Shown in pieces: positions 35,325 to 44,600 of a stretch of 64,000 nucleotides of DNA; positions within the stretch are counted from its first letter, which is position 1, and each line of letters starts with the position of its first letter. The notes under the pieces were generated by a model, which made no database searches, was not told the DNA's origin, and saw only the letters and a program-made list of their open reading frames with translations. Source of the DNA: Lucinisca nassula (lineage: Eukaryota > Mollusca > Bivalvia > Lucinida > Lucinidae); assembly GCA_963580285.1 (NCBI GenBank), contig OY757023.1:126140027-126204026 (forward strand), written 5' to 3'. Both the position numbers and the translations under genes were made by a program.

Positions 35325-35455
35325 AACAATTCTGCGTTTCGTTAGAACCACCATAATCTATGTTTTGAAAAATATTATATGCACCCTTGTAAACCCCAGT
35401 TTGCCCATAAAATGTAGGGTTTACGAGGGTACACGTTGCATTGTCTTGTTGACGT
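35325..35455. mobile_element. M1 MITE fragment
   Basis: CGTTAGAACCACCATAATCT, ATGTTTTGAAAAATATTATA, then TGTAAACCCCAGTTTGCCCA and GGGTTTACGAGGGTACACG. Core and ends decayed. Confidence 0.6.
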
Positions 35456-35499
35456 TATAAATTCCGTTTTTTGTTTTTTTTTTTTTTTTTTATTGTTGT

Positions 35500-35765
35500 T
35501 GTTGTTTTTTTATTATTATTATTTGAGGTTTTATGTCGCCGTCAACACTATTTAGGTCATTTTGGAGACGTTGCATCTAACTTTGTGGGACTTTTCCCGA
35601 CACCGAGATGAAATGATACCGCCTAAACAAACCAATAGAGTTAATATGCAGGGACGGCCCAACTCGGGCAGGCATAGATCTTCTTAACGGTTTACCAGTA
35701 CTTATGCGCGGTCGGTTCCCGCACTATGCAGCCCAATCTATTTCACCAAGCCCTGACGAGTGGGG
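35500..35765 (-). mobile_element. SINE-1, diverged
   Basis: Follows poly-T and a TTATTATT run. TTTTATGTCGCCGTCAACAC, GGTCATTTTGGAGACGTTGC and the rest are recognisable, with deletions (the GCTCTGCGTGGAAGC block is lost). Confidence 0.75.
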
Positions 35766-35844
35766 ACCCAAATGTCAAATGTAATTATAGCATCACATCC
35801 GCGTCCATAAACTTCAACTATCATGTTTCATATAAAAATTTGAT

Positions 35845-35935
35845 ACTTTTCTAATTTCTGGTCCAAACATGAGGCGGTTCTAATGAGTACCCACAATCTA
35901 CCTTTTCGAACAACAAAAAAAAAAAGAAATAATGC
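35845..35935. mobile_element. M1 MITE fragment
   Basis: TGATACTTTTCTAATTTCTG, ATGAGGCGGTTCTAATGAGT and ACCCACAATCTACC. One side of the core only. Confidence 0.6.
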
Positions 35936-35979
35936 ATGTCCATTTTCTCTAAAGTTGGGTTCCATTATGGAATATTTAC

Positions 35980-36025
35980 GGGAAACTGATGAGGCCTAAT
36001 TGGCCGAAACTAGCTAGTCTGGCCC
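35980..36025 (+). ncRNA. Hammerhead ribozyme motif, core intact, weak stem I
   Basis: CTGATGA at 35986-35992, stem II GGCC/GGCC with TAATT loop, GAAA at 36006-36009, and stem III ACTAGCTAGT ending in GTC (cleavage site after C36019). Stem I pairs GGG with CCC plus one A-U but has two mismatches, so activity is doubtful. Confidence 0.7.
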
Positions 36026-36114
36026 ATAAAAATCTACAGCGCATACTTTTCAGTTCTATGGTGTATTCCTTGCTTCCAAAGAATAACCATTTAACGTCAC
36101 TACAGCTGGTGTTA

Positions 36115-36256
36115 GAAGCCCACATGGTGTAGTGGTAACGCTACTCGCCTTGTAAAGGGTCGCAGGATCGCAGCTTCTCCAGACTTTCAGCCTTTAAACC
36201 GAGGCCCCGTCTCCGTATGACCTTAGTTGTTGGTTGGACCTAAAACTCACTCACTC
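36115..36256 (+). mobile_element. tRNA-Thr-like SINE (SINE-T) with 13-bp target duplication
   Basis: 142 bp. Box A-like TGGTGTAGTGG, an anticodon-loop-like CTTGTAA (TGT, Thr), and a degraded box B (GGATCGCAGC). The 3' part has CCGTCTCCGTATGACCTTAG and ends in ACTCACTCACTC. Flanked by ACAGCTGGTGTTA (36102-36114) and ACAGCTAGTGTTA (36257-36269). Confidence 0.88.
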
Positions 36257-36353
36257 ACAGCTAGTGTTAAGGGAATGTGTAAGCCTCCCTGTCCTTCACC
36301 GTGTAGTTTATATTTTCTTATATTTTGGGATTCCATTATGGAATTTTGAAACA

Positions 36354-36399
36354 GGGTCCCTGATGAGGCGTAACTGACCGAAAATAGCTAGTCTGTCCC
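36354..36399 (+). ncRNA. Hammerhead ribozyme relic
   Basis: CTGATGA and GTC are kept, but stem II (GGCG against GACC) no longer pairs well and the stem III start is changed (GAAAATAGCTAGTC). Stem I (GGGTCC with TGTCCC) is imperfect. Probably inactive. Confidence 0.6.
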
Positions 36400-36565
36400 A
36401 GAAAACATATACACTCTATAGGCCTACTTACCAGCCTTTGAAACGTGTCCTTATGAACACTAAGCGTTGCGAAACCTTATATAGAACATATTTGGAGGGG
36501 CGTTCATTAAACGGACCTGTTAACCTGATATTGGGGATATGACCGCAGTATATCACATGGACGTG

Positions 36566-36703
36566 AGTGAGTGAGTGTTTGAATTTCACGTCCCATCAAC
36601 AGCTAAGGTCATACGGAGACGAAATTCTGAGGAAGCCCGGGATCGATCCTGCGACCCCTGGTTTACAAGGCGAGTAGCGTAACCACTACACCACGGAGGC
36701 TTC
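36566..36703 (-). mobile_element. tRNA-Thr-like SINE (SINE-T) with 15-bp target duplication
   Basis: 138 bp, sense on minus. Box A TGGTGTAGTGG, CCTTGTAA at the anticodon loop, box B GGATCGATCC, then TCGTCTCCGTATGACCTTAG, TGTTGATGGGACGTGAAATT and an ACTC tail. Flanked by exact TATCACATGGACGTG at 36551-36565 and 36704-36718. The promoter is better preserved than in the plus-strand copy. Confidence 0.92.
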
Positions 36704-36768
36704 TATCACATGGACGTGTTATCGTAATAAAAAAACATGCTCATTATGTGTGTATGTGTTTGTTTGTT

Positions 36769-37002
36769 CATTGCGAAAACACGCCTATACAATTGTGACC
36801 CCCTTAAACCTCGATAGGGTTTACAGGGGAATACATTATTTTTCTCATTTCTGCTCAAAAACATAGATTGTGGGTACTCGTTAGAACCGCCTCGCCAATC
36901 TATGTTTTGATCATAAATACGAAAAATATATCAAAAATTTTACCTGAAAAATCTTTGTTGGTAAAATTTTCAATTTATTTGAATTGGCATGTTTTTGAAA
37001 TG
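36769..37002. mobile_element. M1 palindromic MITE
   Basis: Ends CATTGCGAAAACACGCCTAT and GGCATGTTTTTGAAATG. The core is reduced to GGGTACTCGTTAGAACCGCC followed by CAATCTATGTTTTG. Confidence 0.82.
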
Positions 37003-37088
37003 TTGTGTTGTAGTAACGGCTCATTCAAACTTTTCTTGCTCAGTCAACACTATTTAGGTCATATCGAGCCGGCCAGTTTTACTATCCT

Positions 37089-37639
37089 AGCACGCAAACA
37101 CGCCTTTATAACTGACCCCCTCAAACCCAACTTTTGTCGTATTATATATCTTATTGTTTTTATTTCTGCTCAAAAACATAGATTGTGGGTACTCGTTAGA
37201 ACCGGTTCGCCGAGTACCCACAATCTGTGTTTTGAGCTGATACGAAAAATATGATTTTTATCTGAAAAGATTCATTTTTGTGGGCGGCCCCCGCCCATCG
37301 GGGCTTGAAGAAATAGATGGGCTGCATGATGCTTCCACGCAGAGCTGAATTCGACTGCACATAAGGACTGGTAAACCGCTTAGAGGACCTAAGCCTGTCC
37401 AGGAAAATGCGGTGCGAGTCGGATCGCCGATGCTTATAAACCCTATTAGCTTCATTGGGCGATAGGGCTTGACATGTCATTTCATCTCAATGTCGAGTAA
37501 AAGTCCCACAAAATTGGAAGCAACGTCTCCAAAATGACCTGTACAGTGTTGACGGGGACGTTAAACCTCAAATCAAACAAAACCATTTTTTTGTGGTAAA
37601 CTTTTACCAATATATTTAAATAGGCATGTTTTCGCAATG
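37089..37639. mobile_element. M1 MITE split by SINE-1
   Basis: Left end CACGCAAACACGCCTTTATA, right end GGCATGTTTTCGCAATG. The core hairpin is GGGTACTCGTTAGAACCGG followed by TCGCCGAGTACCCACAATC. A SINE-1 occupies 37284-37583. Confidence 0.82.
37284..37583 (+). mobile_element. SINE-1, full length, nested in M1
   Basis: Flanked by CATTTTTGTGG (37273-37283) and CATTTTTTTGTGG (37584-37596). The corresponding site in the neighbouring duplicate (about 37896) is empty, so insertion followed or escaped the duplication. Confidence 0.9.
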
Positions 37640-37715
37640 CACACTTTTCCTGTTGGAGTATAACGACTCAGTCAACACTATTTAGGTCATATCGAGCCGG
37701 TCTGTTTTACTATCC

Positions 37716-37953
37716 CATTACGCAAACACGCCTTTATAACTGACCCCCTCAAACCCCACTTTTGTATTGTATATATAATTTTTTTTATTTCTGTTCAAAA
37801 ACATAGATTGTGGGTACTCGTTTGAACCGCCCCGCCGAATACCCACAGTCTGTTTTGAAGTGATATGAAAAATATCATGATTTTTATCCGATTTTTTTCA
37901 TTTTTGGTGGTAAAATTTTAACAATATATTTAAATAGGCATGTTTTCATAATG
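37716..37953. mobile_element. M1 palindromic MITE (empty-site duplicate)
   Basis: CATTACGCAAACACGCCTTT to GGCATGTTTTCATAATG. Closely similar to 37089-37639 without the SINE; the core hairpin is GGGTACTCGTTTGAACCGCC with CCGAATACCCACAGTC. Confidence 0.85.
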
Positions 37954-38239
37954 CACACTTTTCCTTAGCAGGCATATCCGTAATCGGATAACTAGTGGGG
38001 GTGCGGCGGCGGTTACAGTGCACATTCTTAAGCCAGAAACTGGCAACTGCCTTTCTTGAGTTAGTGAAAGGGTGAGAATGACCGTAGAAAAGATTTCATG
38101 ATCAATATCCACGAAAGAATGTTGCCGACCCCGTCATGTATCGAACCCGCGTCCTCCTGATCACTAATCAGACACGCATTCGACTGGCTTTGAGTGGATG
38201 TGTTATCCTAAAGATTTTCTAACGAGAACCTAAAGACCC

Positions 38240-38515
38240 GTTCTCTGTTTGTTTGTTTGCTTGGGCTTATCGGTGTTATCGATCCTGTCAACACTATTTA
38301 GGTCATTAAGTCATATTGAGCCGGTCAGTTTACCAAGCCACACTTCCTCGGCTGGCTTATACATAAGCGGTTAACCAGTACAGAGCACATTCTTCCGCCA
38401 AAAACTGACAACTGCCCTTCTTGAATCTGTACTGAATTACGGTAGAAAAGTCTGCACGTAAGCATGTTGCCGACCCCGGTAGGTATCAAACCTGCGACAT
38501 ACATTCTTAGTATAT
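38240..38515 (-). mobile_element. SINE-B
   Basis: Tail side TGTTTGTTTGCTTGGG at left, CAACACTATTTAGGTCATTA, ATTGAGCCGGTCAGTTTACC, GCCAAAAACTGACAACTGCC, CGGTAGAAAAG, and a head remnant GCCGACCCCGGTAGGTATC at right. Confidence 0.8.
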
Positions 38516-38957
38516 TAGGATAATAAAATAATTATTATAATGAAAAATGAACAGTAAGTCAGCATATAGACATATATTAATAAAAAAAATTCTGCAACAC
38601 GGTAACAAATCGTCTTTTTATTGAGATCGTGTATATATTGGGGGTACATGCCCTCTCCCAACAAGCAAAGAATGTCAGAACAACGTCGGGCCGAATGCCA
38701 CGTCGAATCAATGTTGGTCCGATGTTGTCCCGCTGGTTTGTGCTGGCTGGGGAATCGCCTCAATGATCAAGTCTTTATAATAAATACCCTTGTAAACTTC
38801 AATAAGGTGGTTCTAGCGAGCACCCATAATCTATTTTTGTAGCACAGGTAAGACAAATATCACAAAATCAGTCACATGGACGTTTTATCATAATGCATTT
38901 CTCCGGGTTGGACAATGTGAATAATAATGATTTCTGTTTCGAAGAATAGACTGCACG
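38516..38957. other. No gene seen; M1 fragment
   Basis: AT-rich. M1 pieces at about 38795-38895 (AAGGTGGTTCTAGCGAGCAC, CACATGGACGTTTTATCATA). A GC-richer block at 38660-38745 (CAACGTCGGGCCGAATGCCA) looks like a piece of an unidentified repeat. Confidence 0.5.
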
Positions 38958-39254
38958 TTTGTTTCTTTGAATTGAGGTTTCATGTCCCCGTCAACACTAT
39001 TTATGTCATTTTGGAGACGCTACTTCCAATTTTGTGGGACTTGTACCCGATGTTGAGATGAAATGCCATATCAAGCCCTGCCACCCAATGAAACCAAAAT
39101 GCTTATATGCATTGGACAGTCTGACCCACATCACTTTGCCTGGGCAAGCTTAGTCCTTCTAGGGGGTTAACCAGTACTCATGTATGGTCAGTTTCAGAGT
39201 GGAAGCAACACGCAGCCCACTCTATTTCTCCAAGCCCCGAGGGGCCGGGGCGGC
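38958..39254 (-). mobile_element. SINE-1, full length
   Basis: Flanked by TAGACTGCACG (38947-38957) and TAGACTGCAAG (39255-39265). Slightly diverged (CCTTCTAGGGGGTTAACC). Confidence 0.9.
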
Positions 39255-39281
39255 TAGACTGCAAGTAGGGAACAATTCTAC

Positions 39282-39532
39282 CATCACGAAAACTTGCCTT
39301 GTTTTGAGCATCCACTGGAGCCCCTTGAAGCCCATTCTTATAGTAAATTAAAGTTTTCTAATTTCTGCTCCGAGACAAAGATTGTAAGTGCTCACACTTC
39401 CCACATTTTGTTTTCTTTTTTTGGAACAGAAATATGAAAATATCAGAAAACCAGCTGAAAATTCTGACCTTCTAATTCTAATTGTTTAGGGGTAATTTTT
39501 TAATATTTTTGAATCGGCGTGTATTCGTTATG
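39282..39532. mobile_element. M1 MITE, diverged
   Basis: Ends CATCACGAAAACTTGCCTTG and CGGCGTGTATTCGTTATG. The core hairpin is replaced by unpaired sequence (TTGTAAGTGCTCACACTTCC). Confidence 0.75.
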
Positions 39533-39544
39533 ACTAAATGACAT

Positions 39545-39704
39545 TCACCATATTTGCATTATTTGATGGCTCCCAGCTTGCTTATTGTCACGATTGGAAA
39601 AAAACAGGTAACCAGACCCCCCTGACCTTTCAAGGTCAGGGGGGGTCTGGTTACCTGTTTTTCAACGCTGATTATCTTCAGCAGATAATGCAAATAAGGT
39701 GAAT
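39545..39704. repeat. Nested inverted repeat with a C/G-run hairpin
   Basis: Outer arms TTCACCATATTTGCATTAT and ATAATGCAAATAAGGTGAA. Inner hairpin at about 39599-39662 pairs AACAGGTAACCAGACCCCCC, then TGACCTT, with its complement across a 2-3 nt loop (six C against seven G). Likely a small palindromic MITE. Confidence 0.82.
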
Positions 39705-39774
39705 ACTGCATTATTTTACATGGCTGTGGTTCGGAATTTTCTTGTTCACGTGTACATGTTCAAATGTAAATTTG

Positions 39775-40051
39775 CATGACGAAAACACGCCTATAGAATA
39801 TTAATTGAAAATTTTACCACAAAACAAAAAATGATTTTTTTAGATAATAAAAAATCTGATTTCGTTTTTCATATTTCTGCCATAGGTTGTGAGTACTTGT
39901 TTGAACCGCCTCGTCGACTTCCAACGAGTACCCACAATCTATGTTTATAGCTGAAATAAGAAAAATGATGTATACCCCTATAAACACCCGTTTTACTTTA
40001 TGAAAGTGGTGCTTAAGGGGGTCAAAATTATACAGGTGTGTTTTCACGATG
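39775..40051. mobile_element. M1 palindromic MITE
   Basis: Ends CATGACGAAAACACGCCTAT and CAGGTGTGTTTTCACGATG. The core hairpin is decayed (GAGTACTTGTTTGAACCGCC against CCAACGAGTACCCACAATC). The right arm is canonical. Confidence 0.83.
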
Positions 40052-40153
40052 TAAACGTTATTCTACAATGTCAGTATCACTGTCATGTCATATTGCATTA
40101 TTTTACATGGCTGTGTTTCCTTTCTTGATCATGTGGACTTTAAAAAAAAACTT

Positions 40154-40413
40154 GTTCGAAAACATGCTTAAACAAATACAATATAAACTATACCGCCGAA
40201 AAAAACGAAAAGATGAACAATTGTGATATTTTTCTTATTTCTGCTGAAAATATAGACTGCAGGTACTTGTTAGAACCGCCTGATCGAGGCGATTCTACCA
40301 AATGCCCACAACCTTTTATAGAGCAGAAACAAGAAAAATAAGGTAAACCCCAGTTTTACTATTTAAAAGTTGGGTTCAAGGGGTCAAAATTATACAGTCA
40401 TGTTTTCGTGATG
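40154..40413. mobile_element. M1 palindromic MITE
   Basis: Ends GTTCGAAAACATGCTTAAAC and CAGTCATGTTTTCGTGATG. The core carries GTTAGAACCGCCTGATCGAG and GCGATTCTACCAAATGCCC. Confidence 0.83.
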
Positions 40414-40547
40414 ATATACACTGTATACTATTTTTGCCATAAATAAAAATACATGAAAATGTACCTACAGTCTGGAACACATTTGTGTTTCATAGTGATT
40501 TCCATATGAGCACAAACAATAGATAGAATGTGAGCACCAACCCTGCT

Positions 40548-40640
40548 AGCATTCTACATAAATCTACAGCGGGCCGTTAGCGGCCCGTCAGCTACCCTGA
40601 CGGGCCGCTAACGGCCCGCTGTAGATTTATGTAGAATGCT
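40548..40640. repeat. Perfect 44-bp inverted repeat, 5-nt loop
   Basis: Left arm 40548-40591, loop 40592-40596, right arm 40597-40640, with no mismatch in 44 bp. The arm begins AGCATTCTACATAAATCTAC and includes GGGCCGTTAGCGGCCCGTC, far more GC-rich than the surroundings. Could be a young MITE made only of its TIRs, or a retained hairpin. Confidence 0.93.
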
Positions 40641-41049
40641 TACTGGGAACAATTTATGTTTAGTGCAGAAATAAGAAAAATCATTCTAATACTGCTAATT
40701 CTAGAGACAGCACACACAAAACTTACTTTAGTTCTTGTTCTCTTAATCCAGTTTCTTGATGTGAGAATGATTAATACACATTCAATAATTAAATTCAGTA
40801 TACTAAAAGTTGTTATCTACGTTGAATGATTTTGTTTTTAAGACAGCACATAGGGGCTACCCCTTTTATATTTGATGACGGGTAATTATTTACAAACAAA
40901 AAAAGTGACTGGTTGAAATCTTATCCAATCAAAAGCAGTACTCAAATTTGGCCGCAACAAGCGTTAAGGTGTCTCCGGGCATGCTCACTCAGAGGATACA
41001 CAAATCAGCCTACGTACCCGCTCATTTGCAATCTAGCCATCCAGATTGG
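40641..41049. other. No gene seen
   Basis: AT-rich; GTGCAGAAATAAGAAAAATC at 40662-40681 is an isolated M1-like word. No other structure recognised. Confidence 0.45.
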
Positions 41050-41360
41050 CATGAAGAAGGTTCGACTCCGACTGGCAATCCATATACCGCAAGACGAAGT
41101 CTCTGATCAGACGCGTCCGTGCAGTCTGATCAGTGTATTCGCTGTGCGCATACGCTGGAATACCCCTTTTTGCTCTTCCTAATCCAATCATAATAATTAT
41201 AATGCGTACCTTAATTGGCCGCGGTATACATATGATTTCTGTGTGTTCTATGGTAATTTGCACATGGTGGATTGTTTTCACACTTCAGACAAACGTCTTT
41301 AATCTTTAATTGTACTTAAATTGTACTTGTACTTTAATTATGAACAAATCTGAAAATAAT
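41050..41360. repeat. Duplication C, copy 1 (partner 48093-48400)
   Basis: Shares with 48093-48400, in the same orientation, GAAGAAGGTTCGA, ATCCATATA, the GTCTGATCAGTGT hairpin arm, CTTAATTGGCCGC and CTTTAATC/GTACTTGT. It contains a degenerate P2 palindrome at about 41100-41145. Confidence 0.75.
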
Positions 41361-41550
41361 AATAATAACAATAACAATCTTACAAATTAAAACTTACAAT
41401 TAAATGTGATTTACCAATCAACCAGTTGATGTGATTAAATTGAAATAAACAGTGTAAGCCCGGATCAGACGCGATCATTGATGTTTGCAAAAACTTCAGT
41501 AATCGTCTAATTTCTTAAAATTAAAAAAAACAATAGCCTGACAAAAAAGC

Positions 41551-41552
<2 letters not shown>

Positions 41553-41616
<64 letters not shown>
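41553..41616. repeat. (GA)n microsatellite
   Basis: About 32 uninterrupted GA units. Confidence 0.98.
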
Positions 41617-41622
<6 letters not shown>

Positions 41623-41735
41623 TAGCATAATCAATTTCGGCCAATTCGCCCTTATCAGTGAAAACCCTATGCTTCAATCTAGAACGGGCTCTATGGTCAC
41701 AAAAGAAATAAAAATATAAATTGAACTACATTACG

Positions 41736-42037
41736 ATTTGTTTGATTTGAGGTTTAACGTCCTCGTCAACACTGTAAAGGTCATTTTAAAGACGTTGCTT
41801 CCAATTTTGTGGGTCTTTTACCCGACATTGAGATGAAATGACACCTCAAGCCCTGTCGCCCAATGAAAACAATAGGGTTTATAAGCATGGGCGGTCCGAC
41901 TCCCGCACCGCTTTGCCTGGGCAGGCTTAGATAGTCTAAGCGGTTTACCAGTACACGTGTGTGGGTCGGTTTCAGCTCTGCGTGGAAGCATCATGCAGCC
42001 CATCTATTTCTCCAAGCCCCGATGGGCGGGGGCAGGC
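41736..42037 (-). mobile_element. SINE-1, full length, inserted in an M1 terminal repeat
   Basis: Target duplication ACTACATTACG at 41725-41735 and 42038-42048. The duplicated word includes CATTACG, the first bases of the M1 terminus, so the SINE hit the end of the M1 element that continues at 42042. Confidence 0.92.
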
Positions 42038-42041
42038 ACTA

Positions 42042-42286
42042 CATTACGAAAACACGCCTATACAAATACATTGTAAATTTTTCGCCTAAAAAACTTTTAG
42101 GATGAAAAATTGTGATATTTTCCTTATTTATGCTCAAAATATAGATTGTGGGTACCCATGAGTACCCATAATCTATATTTTAGAGCAAAAATAAGAAGAA
42201 TAAGGTTTAACCCTTTAAACCCCAGTTTTACCACATAAAAGTGGGGTTCAATGGGGTCAAAATTATATAGGTGTGTTTTCGTGACG
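42042..42286. mobile_element. M1 palindromic MITE
   Basis: CATTACGAAAACACGCCTAT to TAGGTGTGTTTTCGTGACG. The core is shortened to GGGTACCCATGAGTACCCA. Confidence 0.87.
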
Positions 42287-42680
42287 GGGTGACATGTCCT
42301 GGAGATTCCCTGAGAACCTCGGTTTTCTCTGTATATAAAGCATGATTTGCAATGGTATTCATTACATGGGCTTGTTAACATGAAACTTTAAATCGACTGA
42401 ATGCTCTCTTGCTGTAGTCCACCCAACACATCAGGGGTCCAAAAACATTTGCATCAAGCGAAGACTCCGACCAACATGTGCATCCGCATATTCATACCGA
42501 AGTCTTGTATGGGTTATGGGTGGGTGGGAGAAGGAATGATTCTTTAAACGGTCCTGCGTAACTGAAGCATTCATCTGATATCGGCTTACAGTTGGGCGAT
42601 GTCTGCTGTTCTTGCAGCAGGTACGGGTAGAGGTGGGGGGGGGGGGGGGTATTTCTTCTCGTAAATCCGACCATCATTTT
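42287..42680. other. No gene seen
   Basis: Unassigned; contains a run of 14 G at about 42636-42649. Confidence 0.45.
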
Positions 42681-43930
42681 TATGCCCCCGCCATCGGCAT
42701 AATGCCGGGGTATGTAGTTTTTCAGTTTTCCGTACGTGTGTAGGTGCGTACTTGTGTACGTATGTACGCCCGTCTGTGAGTGTGCGTGTGTGCGTGCGTG
42801 CGTGTTTGATCCTGAAACCTCATGTTAAGGCAATTGTACCAGGTATATACAGTCTGAACTTTTATCAACTCGTATTTTCCTAACCAGTCCATGCATTTGG
42901 TTCATATTTGGTATGATGATACAAATAGGTCCAAAGCTCTATTCAGTGATACCCGTACTCATACCCCTTGAGGCATGACCTTAAGGTCAAGGTCAAGATC
43001 AAGGACTTCGAAATTTTTAATGCTTAAGACTCAAGTTAAGGTAAGTTTACCAGGTAGAACCTTAACTTTTATGATTCACTTGATTCATATATGGTTTGAT
43101 GATAGATACAGGTCCAAAGTTTTATTCAGCAATACCCTCGCCCATGCCCATGACCTCAATGTTAAGATCACAAACTTAGAAATTTTTAACGATGGATTTG
43201 GTTTATATTTGCTATGGTCCAAAGGTTTATTTGGTAATATCCCCACCCATGCCTATGACTTCAAGGTCACAGTCTTAGAAATTTTAACATTATTTTATAA
43301 GAGTTCATATTTTCAAACCCATAATTACGATGGATTGGTAGGATAATAGATACAGGCTAAAGTGATCCACCCATGCACGTGACCTCAGGGTCAAGCACAC
43401 AGACATAGAATTTCTTAATTTAAAGAATTTAAAGTATCTTAAGAGCTCACATTTGCCAATATATATAAATGTATTGTTTCATATTTAGTAGGATGATAGT
43501 TACAGGTCCAAAGTTTTATTCTGCCATACCCCCGCCCCTGACATCAAGACGTTCATGGTCACAGGCATAGATTTTTTTTATGTTAATGATTTTGAGGCTC
43601 ATATTTTCCAAACCATATAATGGAATTGCTTTATATTTGTTTGTTTGATTTGAGGTTTAACACCCCAGTCAACACTGAAAAGGTCGAATGATGGTAGGTA
43701 CAGGCCAAAAGTTGCATTCAGTCATAACCCTGCCCTTGCCCCATGAGTTCAAGGTTGCAGACTTAGGAATTTTTAATTGTTCAAGTTTTTAAGAGCTCAT
43801 ATATTCCAAACCATCTGATGGATTGGGTTCATATTTGGTATGATGATAGTTATTTTTTTCAAAGGTTTAATCGGCAATACCCCCACCTATGCCAATGACC
43901 TCAAGGACCTTCCCGGCAAGTTATGTTGTC
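42681..43930. mobile_element. Tandem-core element TCE-3
   Basis: Starts with a hairpin at 42681-42713 (TATGCCCCCGCC ... GCCGGGGTAT) and a GTACGTGTG/CCGTCTGTGAG-rich block. Then come about six tandem units of roughly 150-180 bp (GGTACAGGTCCAAAG-type word, CAATACCCCCGCCCATGCC, ATGACCTCAAGGTCA, AGAAATTTTTAA, GAGCTCATATTTTCCAAACC). It ends near GACCTTCCCGGCAAGTTATG. A SINE-1 tail fragment sits at 43637-43690. Confidence 0.78.
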
Positions 43931-43974
43931 CAATGACAGCATTTGAAGCATGTTTTTTTTTTGTGTGTGTGTTT

Positions 43975-44160
43975 TCTTTTCGGGATCGGGATTAATTCTC
44001 TCAGCAATGGAAGTGACTTTTCGTCTTTACAACCATAGTGGAGACACAATCAGGGATAAATAAATTGTGCTTTGACTGCGATTCGATCCCACGCACAGAT
44101 GCGGCGACGTCGCCCAGCACTGCAGTGGCCGACGTCGCCTAGCACTGCAGTGGCCGCCTA
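43975..44160 (-). mobile_element. SINE-E, minus copy
   Basis: tRNA-like on minus: GGATCGAATCGCAGTCAAAG (box B and following), with the ACTGCAGTGCTAGGCGACGT arm present twice in tandem. Faces the plus copy across about 10-15 bp. Confidence 0.7.
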
Positions 44161-44169
44161 GTTCCATCC

Positions 44170-44350
44170 TTTTTATGGGGAACCCTCTGTGGCACAGTGG
44201 TTAAGGACGTCGGCCACTGCAGTGCTAGGCGACGTCGTCGCATCTGCGCGTGGGCTCGAATCCCAGTCAAAGCACATGTTTATTTTTGTTGTTTTTGTTG
44301 GGCTTTTTTCGGGGAGGAATGAGCCCCTGTGTGGGGGCATCTGTGTGATA
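44170..44350 (+). mobile_element. SINE-E, plus copy
   Basis: Box A-like TGGCACAGTGGTTAAGGACG, the ACTGCAGTGCTAGGCGACGT arm, box B GGCTCGAATCC, then CAGTCAAAGCACATGTTTAT and a non-tRNA body. With the minus copy it forms a head-to-head pair. Confidence 0.75.
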
Positions 44351-44361
44351 TTGGCGCATTT

Positions 44362-44520
44362 CTAGTCTTATTTCGGCTCAAAAACATAGATTGCGAATAC
44401 TAGTACTCTCAATCTACGTTTCGAGCAGAAATATAAAAATAGCAGTTTTTATCTTAAATTTTCATTTTTTGATGGTCAAATTTTCTATATATTTCAATAG
44501 GCGTGTTTTTGTAATATAAT
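44362..44520. mobile_element. M1 MITE, left end missing
   Basis: GTCTTATTTCGGCTCAAAAA, core GATTGCGAATACTAGTACTC, right arm ending AATAGGCGTGTTTTTGTAAT. Confidence 0.75.
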
Positions 44521-44547
44521 GAACAACCTTGAAAAACCCATGTTATT

Positions 44548-44600
44548 GACTCCCGCCCGTCGGGGCCTGAAGAAATAAATGGGCTGAATGCTGCTAGTTT
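44548..44600 (+). mobile_element. SINE-1 head fragment
   Basis: GACTCCCGCCCGTCGGGGCC, then TGAAGAAATAAATGGGCTGA. Only the first ~50 bp. Confidence 0.7.

Larger units (their letters stand above)
35955..36475 (+). mobile_element. Decayed hammerhead-bearing element (retrozyme-like), split by a SINE
   Basis: Two units of the same family as 45123-45897. Shared words are TTCCATTATGGAATTTTGAA, GATGAGGCCTAATTGGCC, GTGTATTCCTTGCTTCCAAA and ACAGCTGGTGTTA. The second unit starts after a SINE insertion at 36115-36256. With the SINE and its target duplication removed, the two ribozyme motifs are about 219 bp apart, shorter than the 262 bp of the other locus, so deletions have occurred. Confidence 0.8.
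37040..38200 (-). mobile_element. SINE-B interrupted by M1 copies and partly duplicated
   Basis: The tail-side part of SINE-B (TCAACACTATTTAGGTCATA, GAGCCGG) occurs at 37047-37085 and again at 37671-37715, each followed by an M1 element and then CACACTTTTCCT. Only after the second does the SINE continue (CAGAAACTGGCAACTGCC, GAAAAGATTTCATGATC) into a tRNA-like head at 38120-38190 (GAACCCGCGTCCTCCTGATC on plus). A tandem duplication of the 5'-broken SINE/M1 junction explains this. Confidence 0.8.

Noticed and set aside
36868..37254. 128-codon open frame
   Set aside because: Spans M1 MITE and SINE-B pieces; no coherent protein.
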